Below, in pieces: positions 10,400 to 19,468 of a DNA stretch of 33,657 bases. The translations under genes and the position numbers were made by a program. Under the pieces are notes generated by a model. It had not been told where the DNA came from. It ran no database searches and worked only from the letters and a program-made list of their open reading frames with translations. This stretch comes from Allochromatium warmingii (lineage in GTDB: Bacteria; Pseudomonadota; Gammaproteobacteria; Chromatiales; Chromatiaceae): positions 1-33,657 of the forward strand of contig NZ_FNOW01000030.1 of NCBI RefSeq assembly GCF_900107145.1, read 5' to 3'. The first letter of the stretch is position 1. Each line of letters opens with the position of its first letter.

Positions 10400-11268
10400 G
10401 AATCGAACGCCGTGCGGTCGAGGATATGCCGCGCCCAGGTGCTGTGGGTGGCCAGTTCGCACATCGAGCCGCCGAATTTAAAGACCGCCTGCGTTGATTC
10501 ATCGAGAATGCGTTGCGCGGCTTCCAGATCGGTCGGGGCGACGCGAAAGCTGGCTTCAATCAGCGGCAGTTGACTAGGGTGAATCGCCGTCTTGCCGCAC
10601 AGTCCGTGCGCGATGTCGTCGCCCAGTTCGTCGCGTAAGACTTCAGGATGGTCAATGTGCTCAAACACTGGCGCGGTGAGCTGAAAGCCGTAGGGCTTAA
10701 AACAGGTCACCAGTTGCGCGATGGTCTGACCTAGCGGCGTGTGATAGATGGTGCGATCACGCGGACGCCGGATGCCGAGCAGCGCCAGCAGATCGTTACC
10801 GCCGATGCGCAGTGCCAAAATGCGTTCGTGATATCCGCGTTCTAGCAGATGCTCACGCAGGGCGATCATGCGCTGTGGCTCGAACACATCCCGCGTTTCG
10901 AGCGTCGGCATGTAGCGATGGGCGGACGCCGGACGCTGCGCTAAATACCGATCCGCATTGCTGAGGTCGAATTTCGGCAGCACAAAGCCGTCGAGCCGGT
11001 CAATTCCGGGCAGCGTCAGCAGCCAGTCGAGAATCTCCGGATTGCGCACGCGCACAAAGCGGAGCAGTGACGGGCGCGGTTCCATCTGGAGCAGACATTC
11101 GCGCAGATTGGCCAAGCCCGATTCCAGCGCCGTCGGCGCAACCGCATCTTCCGTGCAAAAAATCACCGAGCGCAGTTCCGGCCATTTGACCCCGTTCGCA
11201 ATCTGCAACACGTCCCGATGCGTCACGGGCGCGTAGAGCGATCCGCCGAGACGATAGGCGTCAAGCAT
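10396..11268 (-). CDS. HpcH/HpaI aldolase / citrate-lyase-beta family enzyme of a Ter-type module
   Basis: A 290-residue TIM-barrel C-C lyase-like protein. Family marks are FVRVRNPEIL (substrate/phosphate region), DGFVLPKFD, the acidic metal site around VFEHIDHPEVLRDELGDDIA and the closing GKTAIHPSQLP. Citrate-lyase-beta-like enzymes of this kind are found beside StiP-type phosphoribosyltransferases in tellurium-resistance islands, where they are predicted to act in making an unidentified metabolite. The start is ATG 11268 with AAGGGG upstream. It overlaps the end of the StiP gene by 8 nt, so translation is probably coupled. It is last in the operon. The true substrate is unknown, and malyl/citramalyl-type lyase activity cannot be claimed. 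Confidence 0.87.
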   Translation of the reverse strand: MLDAYRLGGSLYAPVTHRDVLQIANGVKWPELRSVIFCTEDAVAPTALESGLANLRECLLQMEPRPSLLRFVRVRNPEILDWLLTLPGIDRLDGFVLPKFDLSNADRYLAQRPASAHRYMPTLETRDVFEPQRMIALREHLLERGYHERILALRIGGNDLLALLGIRRPRDRTIYHTPLGQTIAQLVTCFKPYGFQLTAPVFEHIDHPEVLRDELGDDIAHGLCGKTAIHPSQLPLIEASFRVAPTDLEAAQRILDESTQAVFKFGGSMCELATHSTWARHILDRTAFDS

Positions 11269-12379
11269 CGAGCACCCCTTTGATAAGCGAAATGGCCTGA
11301 TAGGGCGCGGTGGGATCAACCTGACACAGCACCGCTTTTTCGTGTGCCAGTTCCAGCAAATGCGCAACTTCCGCTGCCGCTGGGTCGCGGATGATGACGC
11401 GCTCGGGCACGCGACGCAACAGCACGCGCGTGGCCTCACCGATGCCAGGTTTGATGAAATGAGCATTGTGAATGCCGAAGCGGGCGCGGATCGCGGCTAA
11501 CAGCGCCGTCGAGCGGGCGCGGGCGCGGGTCGGATCGACCGGCTGGGCATTGGGCGTGTAACCAGCGGCGAGTTGTGCCCGCACAGCCGCCAGCACGGTG
11601 TCAATAAACCACACCGAGCAATCGGCAGCGGCAAAGGCCGGATCGCTCTGATAATTCACGCAGCCGTGAAAATCCTGCCGCCCGATCTGTTCGTTGAGAA
11701 TCGAGCGACTGACCAAGCCCGAAACTGTGGCATTTAAGATGCTCGATGGAATCAAATAATCGTCATCCGTCGGCGCACAGCCAACCCCAGCTAAATCGGT
11801 CAGGGTATAGAGCGTCGGATCAAGATGGATGCCCTGATCGCGCTCGAAGGCAGTCAGCGAATTGCGTAGTTCGTGTGCGATCACGCCCTTGCCTGTCCAG
11901 CCATCGACGAACACCAGCCCAGCCGGATCCTGTCCGGCAGCATCGAGAATAAAACGCAGCGCGGTGCGGTCGATGCCTCGGTCGCGGATGATCGAGAGCG
12001 AATAATGCACCACTGTGCGTCCAAACACTTCGCGTAGCACATGCCGCAGTGCCACCCCGACCGGCGTTCCAGCCCGCATCAGTGACACCAGCGTGATGTC
12101 AGCCGGGCGGCGGGCCGCGATGATCGCCGCCAGATCGAGCACGCCCCGCGCCATCGGTTGCAGCCCCAGATGCAATGCCTGCTGAAACACGGACAGATAA
12201 CGCACTGAGGGCAGGGATTCGCGACTGAGCAACTCGCTGTAATGGCGTTGACCGCTCTGAATGAGGCGTTCTTTAGCCGTGACATCAATGGGGTCGATGT
12301 CAATCGGTTTGAGCAGAAATTGCACCTCATCGGCGCGATAACTGCCCGAAAAGGGCGCGTTGTCAAATGACATGGACAT
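11261..12379 (-). CDS. StiP-family phosphoribosyltransferase-like protein with PELOTA-like C-terminus
   Basis: About 372 residues. Databases often label this family 'cysteine protease StiP', but sequence analysis of Ter systems treats it as a phosphoribosyltransferase. The N-terminal motif FSGSYRADEVQFLLKPI is characteristic. SLMRAGTPVG (about 99-108) and the PRPP-loop-like FVDGWTGKG (157-165) support PRTase chemistry. The last ~80 residues (RVIIRDPAAAEVAHLLELA onward) look like the PELOTA-type RNA-binding domain reported for such proteins. I chose ATG 12379, which has GGA upstream. An upstream GTG at 12412 overlaps the HAD stop as GTGA and would add 11 residues; ATG 12373 is also possible. 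Second-to-last gene of the operon. Confidence 0.88.
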   Translation of the reverse strand: MSMSFDNAPFSGSYRADEVQFLLKPIDIDPIDVTAKERLIQSGQRHYSELLSRESLPSVRYLSVFQQALHLGLQPMARGVLDLAAIIAARRPADITLVSLMRAGTPVGVALRHVLREVFGRTVVHYSLSIIRDRGIDRTALRFILDAAGQDPAGLVFVDGWTGKGVIAHELRNSLTAFERDQGIHLDPTLYTLTDLAGVGCAPTDDDYLIPSSILNATVSGLVSRSILNEQIGRQDFHGCVNYQSDPAFAAADCSVWFIDTVLAAVRAQLAAGYTPNAQPVDPTRARARSTALLAAIRARFGIHNAHFIKPGIGEATRVLLRRVPERVIIRDPAAAEVAHLLELAHEKAVLCQVDPTAPYQAISLIKGVLDA

Positions 12380-12408
12380 AGACGGAAATCCGCGCATCGT
12401 GTGCCAGC

Positions 12409-13167
12409 TCACAATGCAATGCGCGACACAGTGGCCGCGAATAATTGTGAATCACGCGGCGTGATTGAATAATCACATTCAGCCATAAAAGCGGCATCAA
12501 TCAGGCTATCGCCAATGCCGATGGTCAGCAGTTCGCCCCAGTCGCTTGTGAGCCGTTGCATCAAATAGCGCACGGCCTGTTCTTTGCCCAGCCAGCGCGG
12601 AAGAATGGCGAGATTATTGCCGTTGCGATGCAGGCGATAGTCAGCGGCGTGGTCAGCAACCCAGGGCGCGGCCAGTTCGTGTTGCAAGCGGTCGAGATCG
12701 GCGGCGCGGTCGGCGTGATATTTGGCGACCAGATAAAACGGAATGGCGAAATCTTCAATCAGCCGCGCACGAATCGCCAGTCCAGCGCGGGCGCTAAACG
12801 CCAGCACGTCCGCTAATAAAGCGTTGAGCGTAGCCTGTGAAGTCTGGGACTGGGCGGCCATCTGTGCCAGCCAGTCCGCATCCGGTGTGCCGTCTGGGGT
12901 GAGGATGACGCCACCATAGTCGATGATGCGCCAGCTTGTGAATGGCAGATCGACCCGACGCAGGGCAGCATGATCCCGCGCTGTGGTGGGGATGAGCGTG
13001 GACTGATCTTCCAACCACTGCCACAGCGCCCGCTGGCGCGACGTCATAAACGAATGCGCCTGCCCATCGGCCAAATAAGCCGCTGGATGCAAGGCGGTCG
13101 CGCTGGGGCATTTGGGGCGCGTCTGGAACAGGGTGTCATCCAGATCGAGGAAGATCAGTCGGCGCAC
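12409..13167 (-). CDS. HAD-superfamily hydrolase of a Ter-type module
   Basis: A 252-residue HAD phosphohydrolase. Motif I is FLDLDDTLF (D8 nucleophile, D10 acid/base), motif II is in IPTTARD, the motif III lysine is in LGKEQAV, and motif IV is GDSLID (219-224). The insert between motifs II and III fits a C2-type cap, as in sugar-phosphate phosphatases. The start is the GTG at 13167: it opens exactly at VRRLIFLDLDD and lies 4 nt after the terB stop. Longer in-frame versions only run into terB. In Ter islands a HAD of this type accompanies the PRTase and HpcH enzymes, so it probably dephosphorylates a phosphosugar or nucleotide-like intermediate. The substrate is not known. Confidence 0.87.
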   Translation of the reverse strand: MRRLIFLDLDDTLFQTRPKCPSATALHPAAYLADGQAHSFMTSRQRALWQWLEDQSTLIPTTARDHAALRRVDLPFTSWRIIDYGGVILTPDGTPDADWLAQMAAQSQTSQATLNALLADVLAFSARAGLAIRARLIEDFAIPFYLVAKYHADRAADLDRLQHELAAPWVADHAADYRLHRNGNNLAILPRWLGKEQAVRYLMQRLTSDWGELLTIGIGDSLIDAAFMAECDYSITPRDSQLFAATVSRIAL

Positions 13168-13171
13168 CGGC

Positions 13172-13627
13172 TTAAACCAGCTCGAAGTCAGCCGGATTGA
13201 GCGCCAGTTCCATCGCAATCTTGCGGGCGACGCGCTTCTCGCTGTCGTCGAATTTACCGTCTGCGCCAGCGATGGCGATAATCAGGCGCATGATGAGGCG
13301 GGCGGCGTCATCCTTGCCCTTCATCTTGCGAATCGCGTCATAGGCTTTGGCTTCGCCGAGATCTTTGTCGAATTCGATCTGTGACATGATGTTTTGGAAT
13401 GATTCGATGATCTCGTGACTCGAAAACACCGAGAGCGCCTCGTAATTTTCGATAAAACGCATCATTTTTTGCTTTTCGTCCGAGGAGACGAGGCCGTCAG
13501 CCATCGAGATCAGCACCGAACCGCTGACGGCGGCGTTGAGGAAGTCCTTGTTTTTGAACTTCATTGCTTCGGTCTTGAGTTCCGAGGCTTTCTGCTTGAG
13601 GTTGTTCAAAAAGTCTTGAAAGGCCAT
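13172..13627 (-). CDS. terB: Tellurite-resistance protein TerB
   Basis: A 151-residue all-helical TerB-domain protein. TerB is linked to tellurite and phage/colicin stress resistance and in Ter complexes is thought to bridge membrane TerC with cytosolic partners. Conserved features are ISMADGLVSSDEKQKMMRFI and IAIAGADGKFDDSEK, two DG-x-acidic loops that may bind metal. Length matches stand-alone TerB. The ATG at 13627 has TAGG about 10 nt upstream. First gene of the operon, with only 4 nt before the HAD gene. No terA, terC, terD or telA gene is in the window, so this TerB is linked only to the biosynthetic genes. Confidence 0.93.
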   Translation of the reverse strand: MAFQDFLNNLKQKASELKTEAMKFKNKDFLNAAVSGSVLISMADGLVSSDEKQKMMRFIENYEALSVFSSHEIIESFQNIMSQIEFDKDLGEAKAYDAIRKMKGKDDAARLIMRLIIAIAGADGKFDDSEKRVARKIAMELALNPADFELV

Positions 13628-13914
13628 GTGAAGATTACCTAATGGATGGTGGGTTGAGGAACAGTTCGGATTGGGATGGGGGCGCGGCTGCGTGCTCGCG
13701 CCGCCAACAGGAGTATGGATTTTAACGCAAATTAGGCGGGATTAACTGGCGGGGGTGTCCAGGATGCAAGCGATAAACGTAATCTTACTGAAACTGCGTG
13801 TGGGGGTAGTGCCCCAATCTAAAGGATTTAAGATGCGTTCAATTTAGCTAGATAGCCATCCACTGGCTCAATTGATCCTACGAATCAGGGCGCTACCGTT
13901 TTTAACACGTCATC

Positions 13915-14691
13915 TCAATCATAGTGCGCATCTTTCCAGCGCCGGAGCGCGGTAAAAACTGCCGCCGGAGTTGTCAGCGAATGCCCGACTTGACGTTCAG
14001 CCGCTGCAATGACGCTCGGTTCCTGGGTGCGCAAAAACGGATTGGTCGCGCATTCCAGTGCTAATGATGTCGGGACGGTCGGCAGACCAGCGGCCCGCTG
14101 CTGTTGGGTGTGACGTAACCGCTTGGCCAGCGCCGCGCTCTCCGGCTCAACCCAAGCGGCAAATCCCAGATTAGCCAGTGTGTATTCATGCGCACAATAA
14201 CACAGCGTTTCCGGCGGCAGCGCGGCGAGCCGTGCCAGCGCGTGTGCGAGTTGCTCAAAAGTACCATCGAACACCCGCCCGCAGCCGCCCGCAAACAGCG
14301 TGTCGCCGCAGAACAAACAGCCCGCGCCGAGATACGCGATGTGACTGGATGTATGCCCAGGCACTTCGAGCACCTGGAACGGCGTGGATAAGCCCGCCGG
14401 AATAAACCTCTCACCCTCATGGCGGCGTTGGGTCAGTGCGCGAATGCGGTCATCATTGGGGCCATTGATTTCAAGCTGTGGAAACGCGATGCGCAGTTCC
14501 TCTAAGCCGCCGATATGATCGCCGTGATGATGGGTGATGAGCACCGAGGTCAGCGTCAACTGCGCGGCCTGTACATATTCAAGCACCGGTTCGGCTTCAC
14601 CAGGATCGACCACAACCGCGTTGCTGGCCCCTTCGGTCAGCAGCCAGATGTAATTATCTTCAAATGCTGAGATCGGCTGAATGTTGAGCAT
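13915..14691 (-). CDS. gloB: Hydroxyacylglutathione hydrolase (glyoxalase II)
   Basis: A 258-residue metallo-beta-lactamase-fold hydrolase. It converts S-lactoylglutathione to D-lactate and glutathione, the second step of methylglyoxal detoxification. The metal motif THHHGDH is at 53-59 (H54, H56, D58, H59). Further ligands lie in PGHTSSHI and LFCGDTLFAGGCGR, and the glutathione-binding C-terminal part ends in KNP-like FLRTQEP and AALRRWKDAHYD. Length and the start MLNIQPISAFEDNYIWLL are standard. It is downstream of dxs on the same strand, with a 97-nt gap full of short repeats. Confidence 0.96.
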   Translation of the reverse strand: MLNIQPISAFEDNYIWLLTEGASNAVVVDPGEAEPVLEYVQAAQLTLTSVLITHHHGDHIGGLEELRIAFPQLEINGPNDDRIRALTQRRHEGERFIPAGLSTPFQVLEVPGHTSSHIAYLGAGCLFCGDTLFAGGCGRVFDGTFEQLAHALARLAALPPETLCYCAHEYTLANLGFAAWVEPESAALAKRLRHTQQQRAAGLPTVPTSLALECATNPFLRTQEPSVIAAAERQVGHSLTTPAAVFTALRRWKDAHYD

Positions 14692-14711
14692 AGGCTAATG
14701 TGTATTCAGCA

Positions 14712-14737
14712 GGTCACGAAGCTGGAGCTTCGTGACC
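14712..14737. repeat. Perfect palindromic hairpin between dxs and gloB
   Basis: Arms GGTCACGAAGCT and AGCTTCGTGACC are perfect complements around GG. On the minus strand the T run lies before the stem rather than after it, so this does not look like a normal terminator of dxs. It may be a dispersed repeat or an mRNA-stabilising hairpin. Confidence 0.6.
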
Positions 14738-14759
14738 AGCGTGCTAAAAAAAGCTGGAG

Positions 14760-14790
14760 GCTGATAGCTAATAGCTGAAAGCTGGCCGCT
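14760..14790. repeat. AGCTTTCAGC-type short repeat downstream of dxs
   Basis: GCTGATAGCTAATAGCTGAAAGC is a run of AGCTNNNAGCTG units immediately after the dxs stop codon on the minus strand. It shares GCTGAAAGCTGG with the copy at 32199. Probably a dispersed non-coding repeat. Confidence 0.5.
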
Positions 14791-16669
14791 ATTCTTCCCG
14801 CAACCGCTGCAAAATCCCCGCTGTATCTAATCCCACGCTCGCCAATTGTTCGGCGTGTTCGGCGTGCTCAATGTAGCAATCCGGTAATCCAAGATGCACA
14901 CAGCGTTTGAAAATTCCGTGTTCGGCCAATAACTCGGCGACCCCACTGCCCGCCCCGCCCGCGACCGCGTTTTCTTCCAGCGTGACCAAAATCTCATGCC
15001 GCGCTGCCAGATCGAGAATCAGCGCCGTATCCAGTGGCTTAACAAAGCGCATATCGGCAACCGTCGCGTCGAGTACCTCAGCCACTTCTAACGCTGATTT
15101 GACCAGCGGGCCAAATGCCAACAGCGCCAGCCGCGATCCTTTGCGCACGATCTCGCCGCGACCCAGCGGCAGTGCCGGAGCATTCGGGTCAATCGTCACG
15201 CCCGGGCCGGTGCCACGCGGATAGCGCACCAACGCTGGCCCTTCATATTCATACGCGGTTTTGAGCAGCCGCCGACAGTCGTTCTCATTCGATGGGGTCA
15301 GAATAATCAGATTCGGAATCGGACGGCAGAAGCTCAGATCAAAGCTGCCCGCATGGGTCGCGCCATCTGGCCCGACCAATCCGCCGCGATCCACCGCAAA
15401 GGTGACGTCGAGATGCTGTAACGCGACATCGTGAATCAGTTGATCGTAAGCGCGTTGCAAAAAGCTCGAATAGATCGCCACCACCGGCTTGAGTCCCTCG
15501 CACGCCAGCCCAGCGGCCAGCGTCACCGCGTGCTGTTCAGCAATGCCGACATCAAAATAGCGTTCTGGGAAGCGTTTGGCGAAAGCGGTCAAGCCTGAGC
15601 CTTCGCACATCGCCGGCGTGATGCCGACCAGACGCGGATCCGCCGCTGCCGTGTCATGCAGCCAGCCGCCGAAAATCTGCGTGTAAGTCGGCCCGGCGGC
15701 TTTTGATTTCAGCAACTGTCCGGTGTGGCGATCAAAGGGCGTCACGCCGTGATAGGTCACCGGTTGGCCTTCGGCTGGCTCAAACCCGCGCCCTTTTTTG
15801 GTCACCACATGCAGCAGCCGTTGCCCAGGCATCCCTTTGATATTGCGTAAGGTGTGCAGCAGCCCGTCGAGATCATGCCCATCGACCGGCCCGATGTAGT
15901 TAAAACCCAGTTCTTCAAACAACGTGCTGGGCATCACCATGCCCTTCATGTGCTCTTCCCAGCGTCCGACTAAATGGCGCAACTGTGGCATTCCGGCCAG
16001 CGCGTGTTTGCTGCCCTCGCGCACGGTGGTGTAGAGCTTGCCGGAGAGCAGTCGCGCCAGATGGTTGCTAATCGCACCGACCGGCGGCGAGATTGACATT
16101 TCGTTGTCATTGAGAATGACCACCAAATCGACATCCATCGATCCGGCATGATTGAGCGCCTCAAACGCCATGCCTGCGCCGAGTGCGCCATCGCCGATAA
16201 TGGCGATCACCGTGCGCCGCTCGCCTTTTTGTTTCGCGGCCAGTGCCATGCCGAGCGCGGCGCTGATTGAGGTGCTCGAATGCCCGACGCCAAAGCTGTC
16301 GTATTCGCTCTCCGTGCGCTTAGGAAAACCGGAGATGCCATCTTTTTGGCGCAAGGTACACATCCGTTCGCGCCGTCCGGTGAGGATTTTGTGCGGATAG
16401 GCTTGATGGCCGACATCCCACACCAGCCGATCATGCGGCGTATCGAAGATGTAATGCAGTCCAAGCGTCAGTTCCACCACGCCCAGTCCGGCTGCAAGAT
16501 GGCCGCCGGTTTTGGAGACGCATTCGATCAAAAACGAACGCAGCTCACTGGCCAGTTCAGGGAGTTGACTTTCGGACAGCATCCGCAGGTCAGTCGGGCT
16601 GTCGATCAAGTCCAGCAGCGAACGTCGGGACGCGCCGACGCCGGAATCGGTCAGGGTGCGATGTGGCAT
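14789..16669 (-). CDS. dxs: 1-deoxy-D-xylulose-5-phosphate synthase
   Basis: The 626-residue Dxs condenses pyruvate and glyceraldehyde-3-phosphate, with TPP as cofactor, in the first step of the MEP isoprenoid pathway; it also feeds thiamine and pyridoxal synthesis. The TPP-binding motif starts at GDG 159-161 and ends at the asparagine in [12 protein letters not shown] (188). The catalytic Glu lies in [11 protein letters not shown]. The transketolase C-terminal domain is complete. The ATG at 16669 is the normal start ([10 protein letters not shown]). It is divergent from cysS with a 150-nt intergenic region, and gloB follows it in the same direction. Confidence 0.97.
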   Translation of the reverse strand: MPHRTLTDSGVGASRRSLLDLIDSPTDLRMLSESQLPELASELRSFLIECVSKTGGHLAAGLGVVELTLGLHYIFDTPHDRLVWDVGHQAYPHKILTGRRERMCTLRQKDGISGFPKRTESEYDSFGVGHSSTSISAALGMALAAKQKGERRTVIAIIGDGALGAGMAFEALNHAGSMDVDLVVILNDNEMSISPPVGAISNHLARLLSGKLYTTVREGSKHALAGMPQLRHLVGRWEEHMKGMVMPSTLFEELGFNYIGPVDGHDLDGLLHTLRNIKGMPGQRLLHVVTKKGRGFEPAEGQPVTYHGVTPFDRHTGQLLKSKAAGPTYTQIFGGWLHDTAAADPRLVGITPAMCEGSGLTAFAKRFPERYFDVGIAEQHAVTLAAGLACEGLKPVVAIYSSFLQRAYDQLIHDVALQHLDVTFAVDRGGLVGPDGATHAGSFDLSFCRPIPNLIILTPSNENDCRRLLKTAYEYEGPALVRYPRGTGPGVTIDPNAPALPLGRGEIVRKGSRLALLAFGPLVKSALEVAEVLDATVADMRFVKPLDTALILDLAARHEILVTLEENAVAGGAGSGVAELLAEHGIFKRCVHLGLPDCYIEHAEHAEQLASVGLDTAGILQRLREE

Positions 16670-16819
16670 GGTTTTTGGCGGCTATCGTGTGACAAGCCGA
16701 TTATCTTAGTGCAAACCTTGCCGAGGTGCCCAACCGATCACATCGACCAGCGCCTATCTTTGTTAACATAACGCTTCCGGCGTCGGGCCTTTTTTTGTTC
16801 AAGCACCTAGCCAACTGCG

Positions 16820-18205
16820 ATGCTCCAGATTTACAACAGTTTGACGCGCCAGAAAGCGCCATTTCAATCCATCGAGCCGGGCCGTGTGCGGATGTATGTC
16901 TGCGGCATGACGGTCTACGATTATTGTCATCTCGGTCATGCGCGGGTGTTGGTCGTGTTTGATGTGGTGTATCGCACGCTCCGTGCTCGCGGCTATGACG
17001 TGACCTATATTCGCAATATCACCGATATTGACGACAAGATTATTCGCCGTGCCAATGAAAACGGCGAGCCATATCAAGCACTGACGGCGCGGTTTATTGC
17101 CGCGATGCGCGAAGATGCTGCCGCGCTCGGCGTGCTGCCGCCGACCGCTGAACCCTGCGCCACTGCGCATCTCGACGCCATTATTGCGATGGTACAAACC
17201 CTGATTGACAAGGGCTTGGCCTATGTCGCTGACAATGGCGATGTTTACTATGCCGTCAGTCGCTTTCCTGAGTACGGCAAGCTCTCGGGCAAAGATCCGG
17301 CTGATCTGCGGGCCGGAGCGCGGGTTGAGATCGGCGAGGCCAAACGCGATCCGCTCGATTTTGCGCTCTGGAAAGCCGCCAAACCCGATGAGCCGTCGTG
17401 GGATTCACCCTGGGGCGCGGGGCGACCGGGCTGGCATATCGAATGCTCGGCGATGAGCACCTGTGCGCTGGGCAATCATTTCGACATTCACGGCGGCGGG
17501 GCGGATTTGCAATTTCCGCATCACGAAAATGAGATCGCCCAATCCGAGGGCGCGACCGGCGAACCCTATGTCAACGTGTGGATGCACAATGGCTTCGTCC
17601 GCGTCAACGAAGAGAAGATGTCAAAATCACTCGGCAATTTCTTCACGGTGCGCGACATCTTGCAGTCTTATCGCCCCGAAGAAGTGCGCTATTTCATCCT
17701 CACCAGTCATTACCGCAGTCCGCTCAACTATGATGACAGTGCTCTGCAACAGGCGCGGGCGGCCTTGACGCGGCTCTATACGGCGCTGCGTGGACTGCCC
17801 GAAGCGGCCCCGCTGATCGCTGATGACTATAGCGCCCGCTTTCAGGCCGCGCTGGATGATGATTTCAACACGCCCGTGGCACTCGCGGTGCTGTTTGAGC
17901 TGGCGCGGGAAATCAATCGCCTACGCACGGAGTCACCCGAACTGGCCGCCGCGCACGCCGCGACCCTGCGCGAGCTAGGCGGATTACTCGGACTGTTAGC
18001 AGCCGATCCCGACAGCTATCTACGCGGCGGCGCGGCCAGCGATAGTCCGAGTGATGCCGAGATCGACGCACTGATTGAGCAACGGCGGCTGGCGCGGGTG
18101 AACAAAGATTGGCCTGAAGCCGACCGCCTGCGCGAGGCGCTCACCGCCGCTGGCATCGTGCTGGAAGACGGGCCACAGGGCACGACTTGGCGACGCGGTA
18201 GCTAA
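16820..18205 (+). CDS. cysS: Cysteinyl-tRNA synthetase
   Basis: A 461-residue class I aminoacyl-tRNA synthetase charging tRNA-Cys. The HIGH-type signature is HLGH (37-40) and KMSKS is at 266-270. The zinc site that discriminates cysteine is built from C28 (YVCGMTVYD), the Cys in WHIECSAMS, and the His/Glu in FPHHENE. The DALR-type C-terminal domain is present and the length equals that of the E. coli enzyme. The ATG at 16820 begins the standard [10 protein letters not shown]. Divergent from dxs. Confidence 0.97.
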   Translation: MLQIYNSLTRQKAPFQSIEPGRVRMYVCGMTVYDYCHLGHARVLVVFDVVYRTLRARGYDVTYIRNITDIDDKIIRRANENGEPYQALTARFIAAMREDAAALGVLPPTAEPCATAHLDAIIAMVQTLIDKGLAYVADNGDVYYAVSRFPEYGKLSGKDPADLRAGARVEIGEAKRDPLDFALWKAAKPDEPSWDSPWGAGRPGWHIECSAMSTCALGNHFDIHGGGADLQFPHHENEIAQSEGATGEPYVNVWMHNGFVRVNEEKMSKSLGNFFTVRDILQSYRPEEVRYFILTSHYRSPLNYDDSALQQARAALTRLYTALRGLPEAAPLIADDYSARFQAALDDDFNTPVALAVLFELAREINRLRTESPELAAAHAATLRELGGLLGLLAADPDSYLRGGAASDSPSDAEIDALIEQRRLARVNKDWPEADRLREALTAAGIVLEDGPQGTTWRRGS

Positions 18206-18368
18206 AAAACACGTCGCCTGATTCCGCACGCTGATCTAGGCATCCGGTCGCGCCATTGCTTAAGTCTGGATCATGGTTGCAGCTGGGCGCGACTGAGCTG
18301 ACTGCGCCGCGCCCGAATCGGCTGGCACGGCGCGTTGTTTTCCACACCCTCAGAACGAGATAAATAAA

Positions 18369-18755
18369 ATGAATAAGCACAAACTGTCCCGTTTGGCGAT
18401 TCTAGGTCTGCCGCTGCTGCTGGTTGCACTCAGCGGCAACAGCCAAGCAGCGGGCGTCAGCTTTGCGAAACACGTCAAGCCGCTGCTGGACAAACATTGC
18501 ACGGAGTGTCATCGCAGCGGTGGCGAGGGAGCGACCAAGAGCGGCTTTTTGATCGAGTCCTATGACAGCCTGATGAAGGGCACCAAATTTGGTGCGGTGA
18601 TTGTGCCTGGGGATGCGGTATCGAGCAGTCTCTATCGCCTGCTGGCCGGTGAGGTCGATCCCTCGATTCGGATGCCACACAACAAGGATCCGCTGCCAGC
18701 ATCGGATATCACCATTGTTGAAAAGTGGATCAATCAGGGCGCGAAGAACAACTGA
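18369..18755 (+). CDS. Small periplasmic cytochrome c with one haem site
   Basis: A 128-residue exported protein. The signal peptide (about 1-27) has a hydrophobic core ILGLPLLLVAL and a probable cut after SQA. One haem motif, CTECH, is at 44-48, near the mature N-terminus (HVKPLLDKHCTECHRSGG). The region to the C-terminus (GDAVSSSLYRLLAGE, RMPH, and KWINQGAKNN) matches the 'planctomycete cytochrome c' (PSD1/PF07635-like) domain that usually sits in larger proteins; here it stands alone. The Met of RMPH is a plausible axial ligand. GAGA lies upstream of the ATG. No oxidase or dehydrogenase is adjacent, so the electron partner is unknown. Confidence 0.88.
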   Translation: MNKHKLSRLAILGLPLLLVALSGNSQAAGVSFAKHVKPLLDKHCTECHRSGGEGATKSGFLIESYDSLMKGTKFGAVIVPGDAVSSSLYRLLAGEVDPSIRMPHNKDPLPASDITIVEKWINQGAKNN

Positions 18756-18779
18756 GGCGCTGTCGGATGCGCTCCCGCT

Positions 18780-18795
18780 CCGCCCAGTTGGGCGG
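18780..18795. terminator. GC-rich hairpin between convergent genes
   Basis: CCGCCCA and TGGGCGG pair around a tight turn in the 54-nt gap between the cytochrome gene and the convergent NarL-type regulator. There is no T run on either side, so terminator function is only suggested by position. Confidence 0.35.
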
Positions 18796-18809
18796 GGCAG
18801 TTGCCAGCA

Positions 18810-19463
18810 TCATCCCCCCCGCTTACACAATCCTCGCTCAACGGCGATCACTGCGGCCTCGACCCGCGAATGCACCGTCAGCTTGCGCAAAATTGCTTTC
18901 ACATGCAGCTTGACGGTTCCTTCAGAGATGCCTAACTCGTGTGCGATGGTCTTGTTACTCTGTCCCTCGGCGAGATGACAGAGAATCTCTTGCTCACGCG
19001 GGGTGAGGGAATCTGCCGTGCTTGTCGTGGCTAACGCGGGCGGCTTGACCGCACCGCGCACCGCCCGCGCCAGCACGCCGGTCAACTCCGGTGCAACTAC
19101 GGTGCGCCCCTGCACAATCTCGCCGAGCGCGGCAATCAGCGCATCCGGTTCCATATCTTTGAGCAAATAACCCTGCGCTCCGCTTTGCAATGAGTCGATC
19201 ACATCGCGTTCTTCGGCGCTGGTAGTCAACATCGCAATCGGCATCGCGGAATAAACCGCCCGCAACTGGCGCAACAGCTCAAGTCCGGTCAGGCCCGGCA
19301 TCCGCATATCAAGCAACACGACATCGGGCGCAGTTGCGGCCACACGTTCGAGTCCGGCGCTCGACTCGCCGACAGCGGCCACAACCTCGATGCCGCGTCG
19401 CTCAAGCAATTCCTGAAGCCCAAAGCGGAACAGGGCATGATCGTCGATTAACAGCACACGCAT
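18810..19463 (-). CDS. NarL/FixJ-family response regulator
   Basis: A 217-residue regulator. The receiver domain (1-120) has acidic residues in LLIDDHALFR, phospho-acceptor D52 in VVLLDMRMPG, and K in YLLKDMEPD. The LuxR-type helix-turn-helix domain (about 150-210) has LTPREQEILCHLAEGQSNK and LGISEGTVKLHVKAILRKL. The frame begins at a TTG (19472), but the ATG at 19463, 5 nt after the kinase stop, is the natural start. It is the last gene of the kinase operon and is almost certainly the output of the NarX-type kinase upstream of it. Targets are not visible here. Confidence 0.95.
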   Translation of the reverse strand: MRVLLIDDHALFRFGLQELLERRGIEVVAAVGESSAGLERVAATAPDVVLLDMRMPGLTGLELLRQLRAVYSAMPIAMLTTSAEERDVIDSLQSGAQGYLLKDMEPDALIAALGEIVQGRTVVAPELTGVLARAVRGAVKPPALATTSTADSLTPREQEILCHLAEGQSNKTIAHELGISEGTVKLHVKAILRKLTVHSRVEAAVIAVERGLCKRGG

Positions 19464-19468
19464 CGGCT

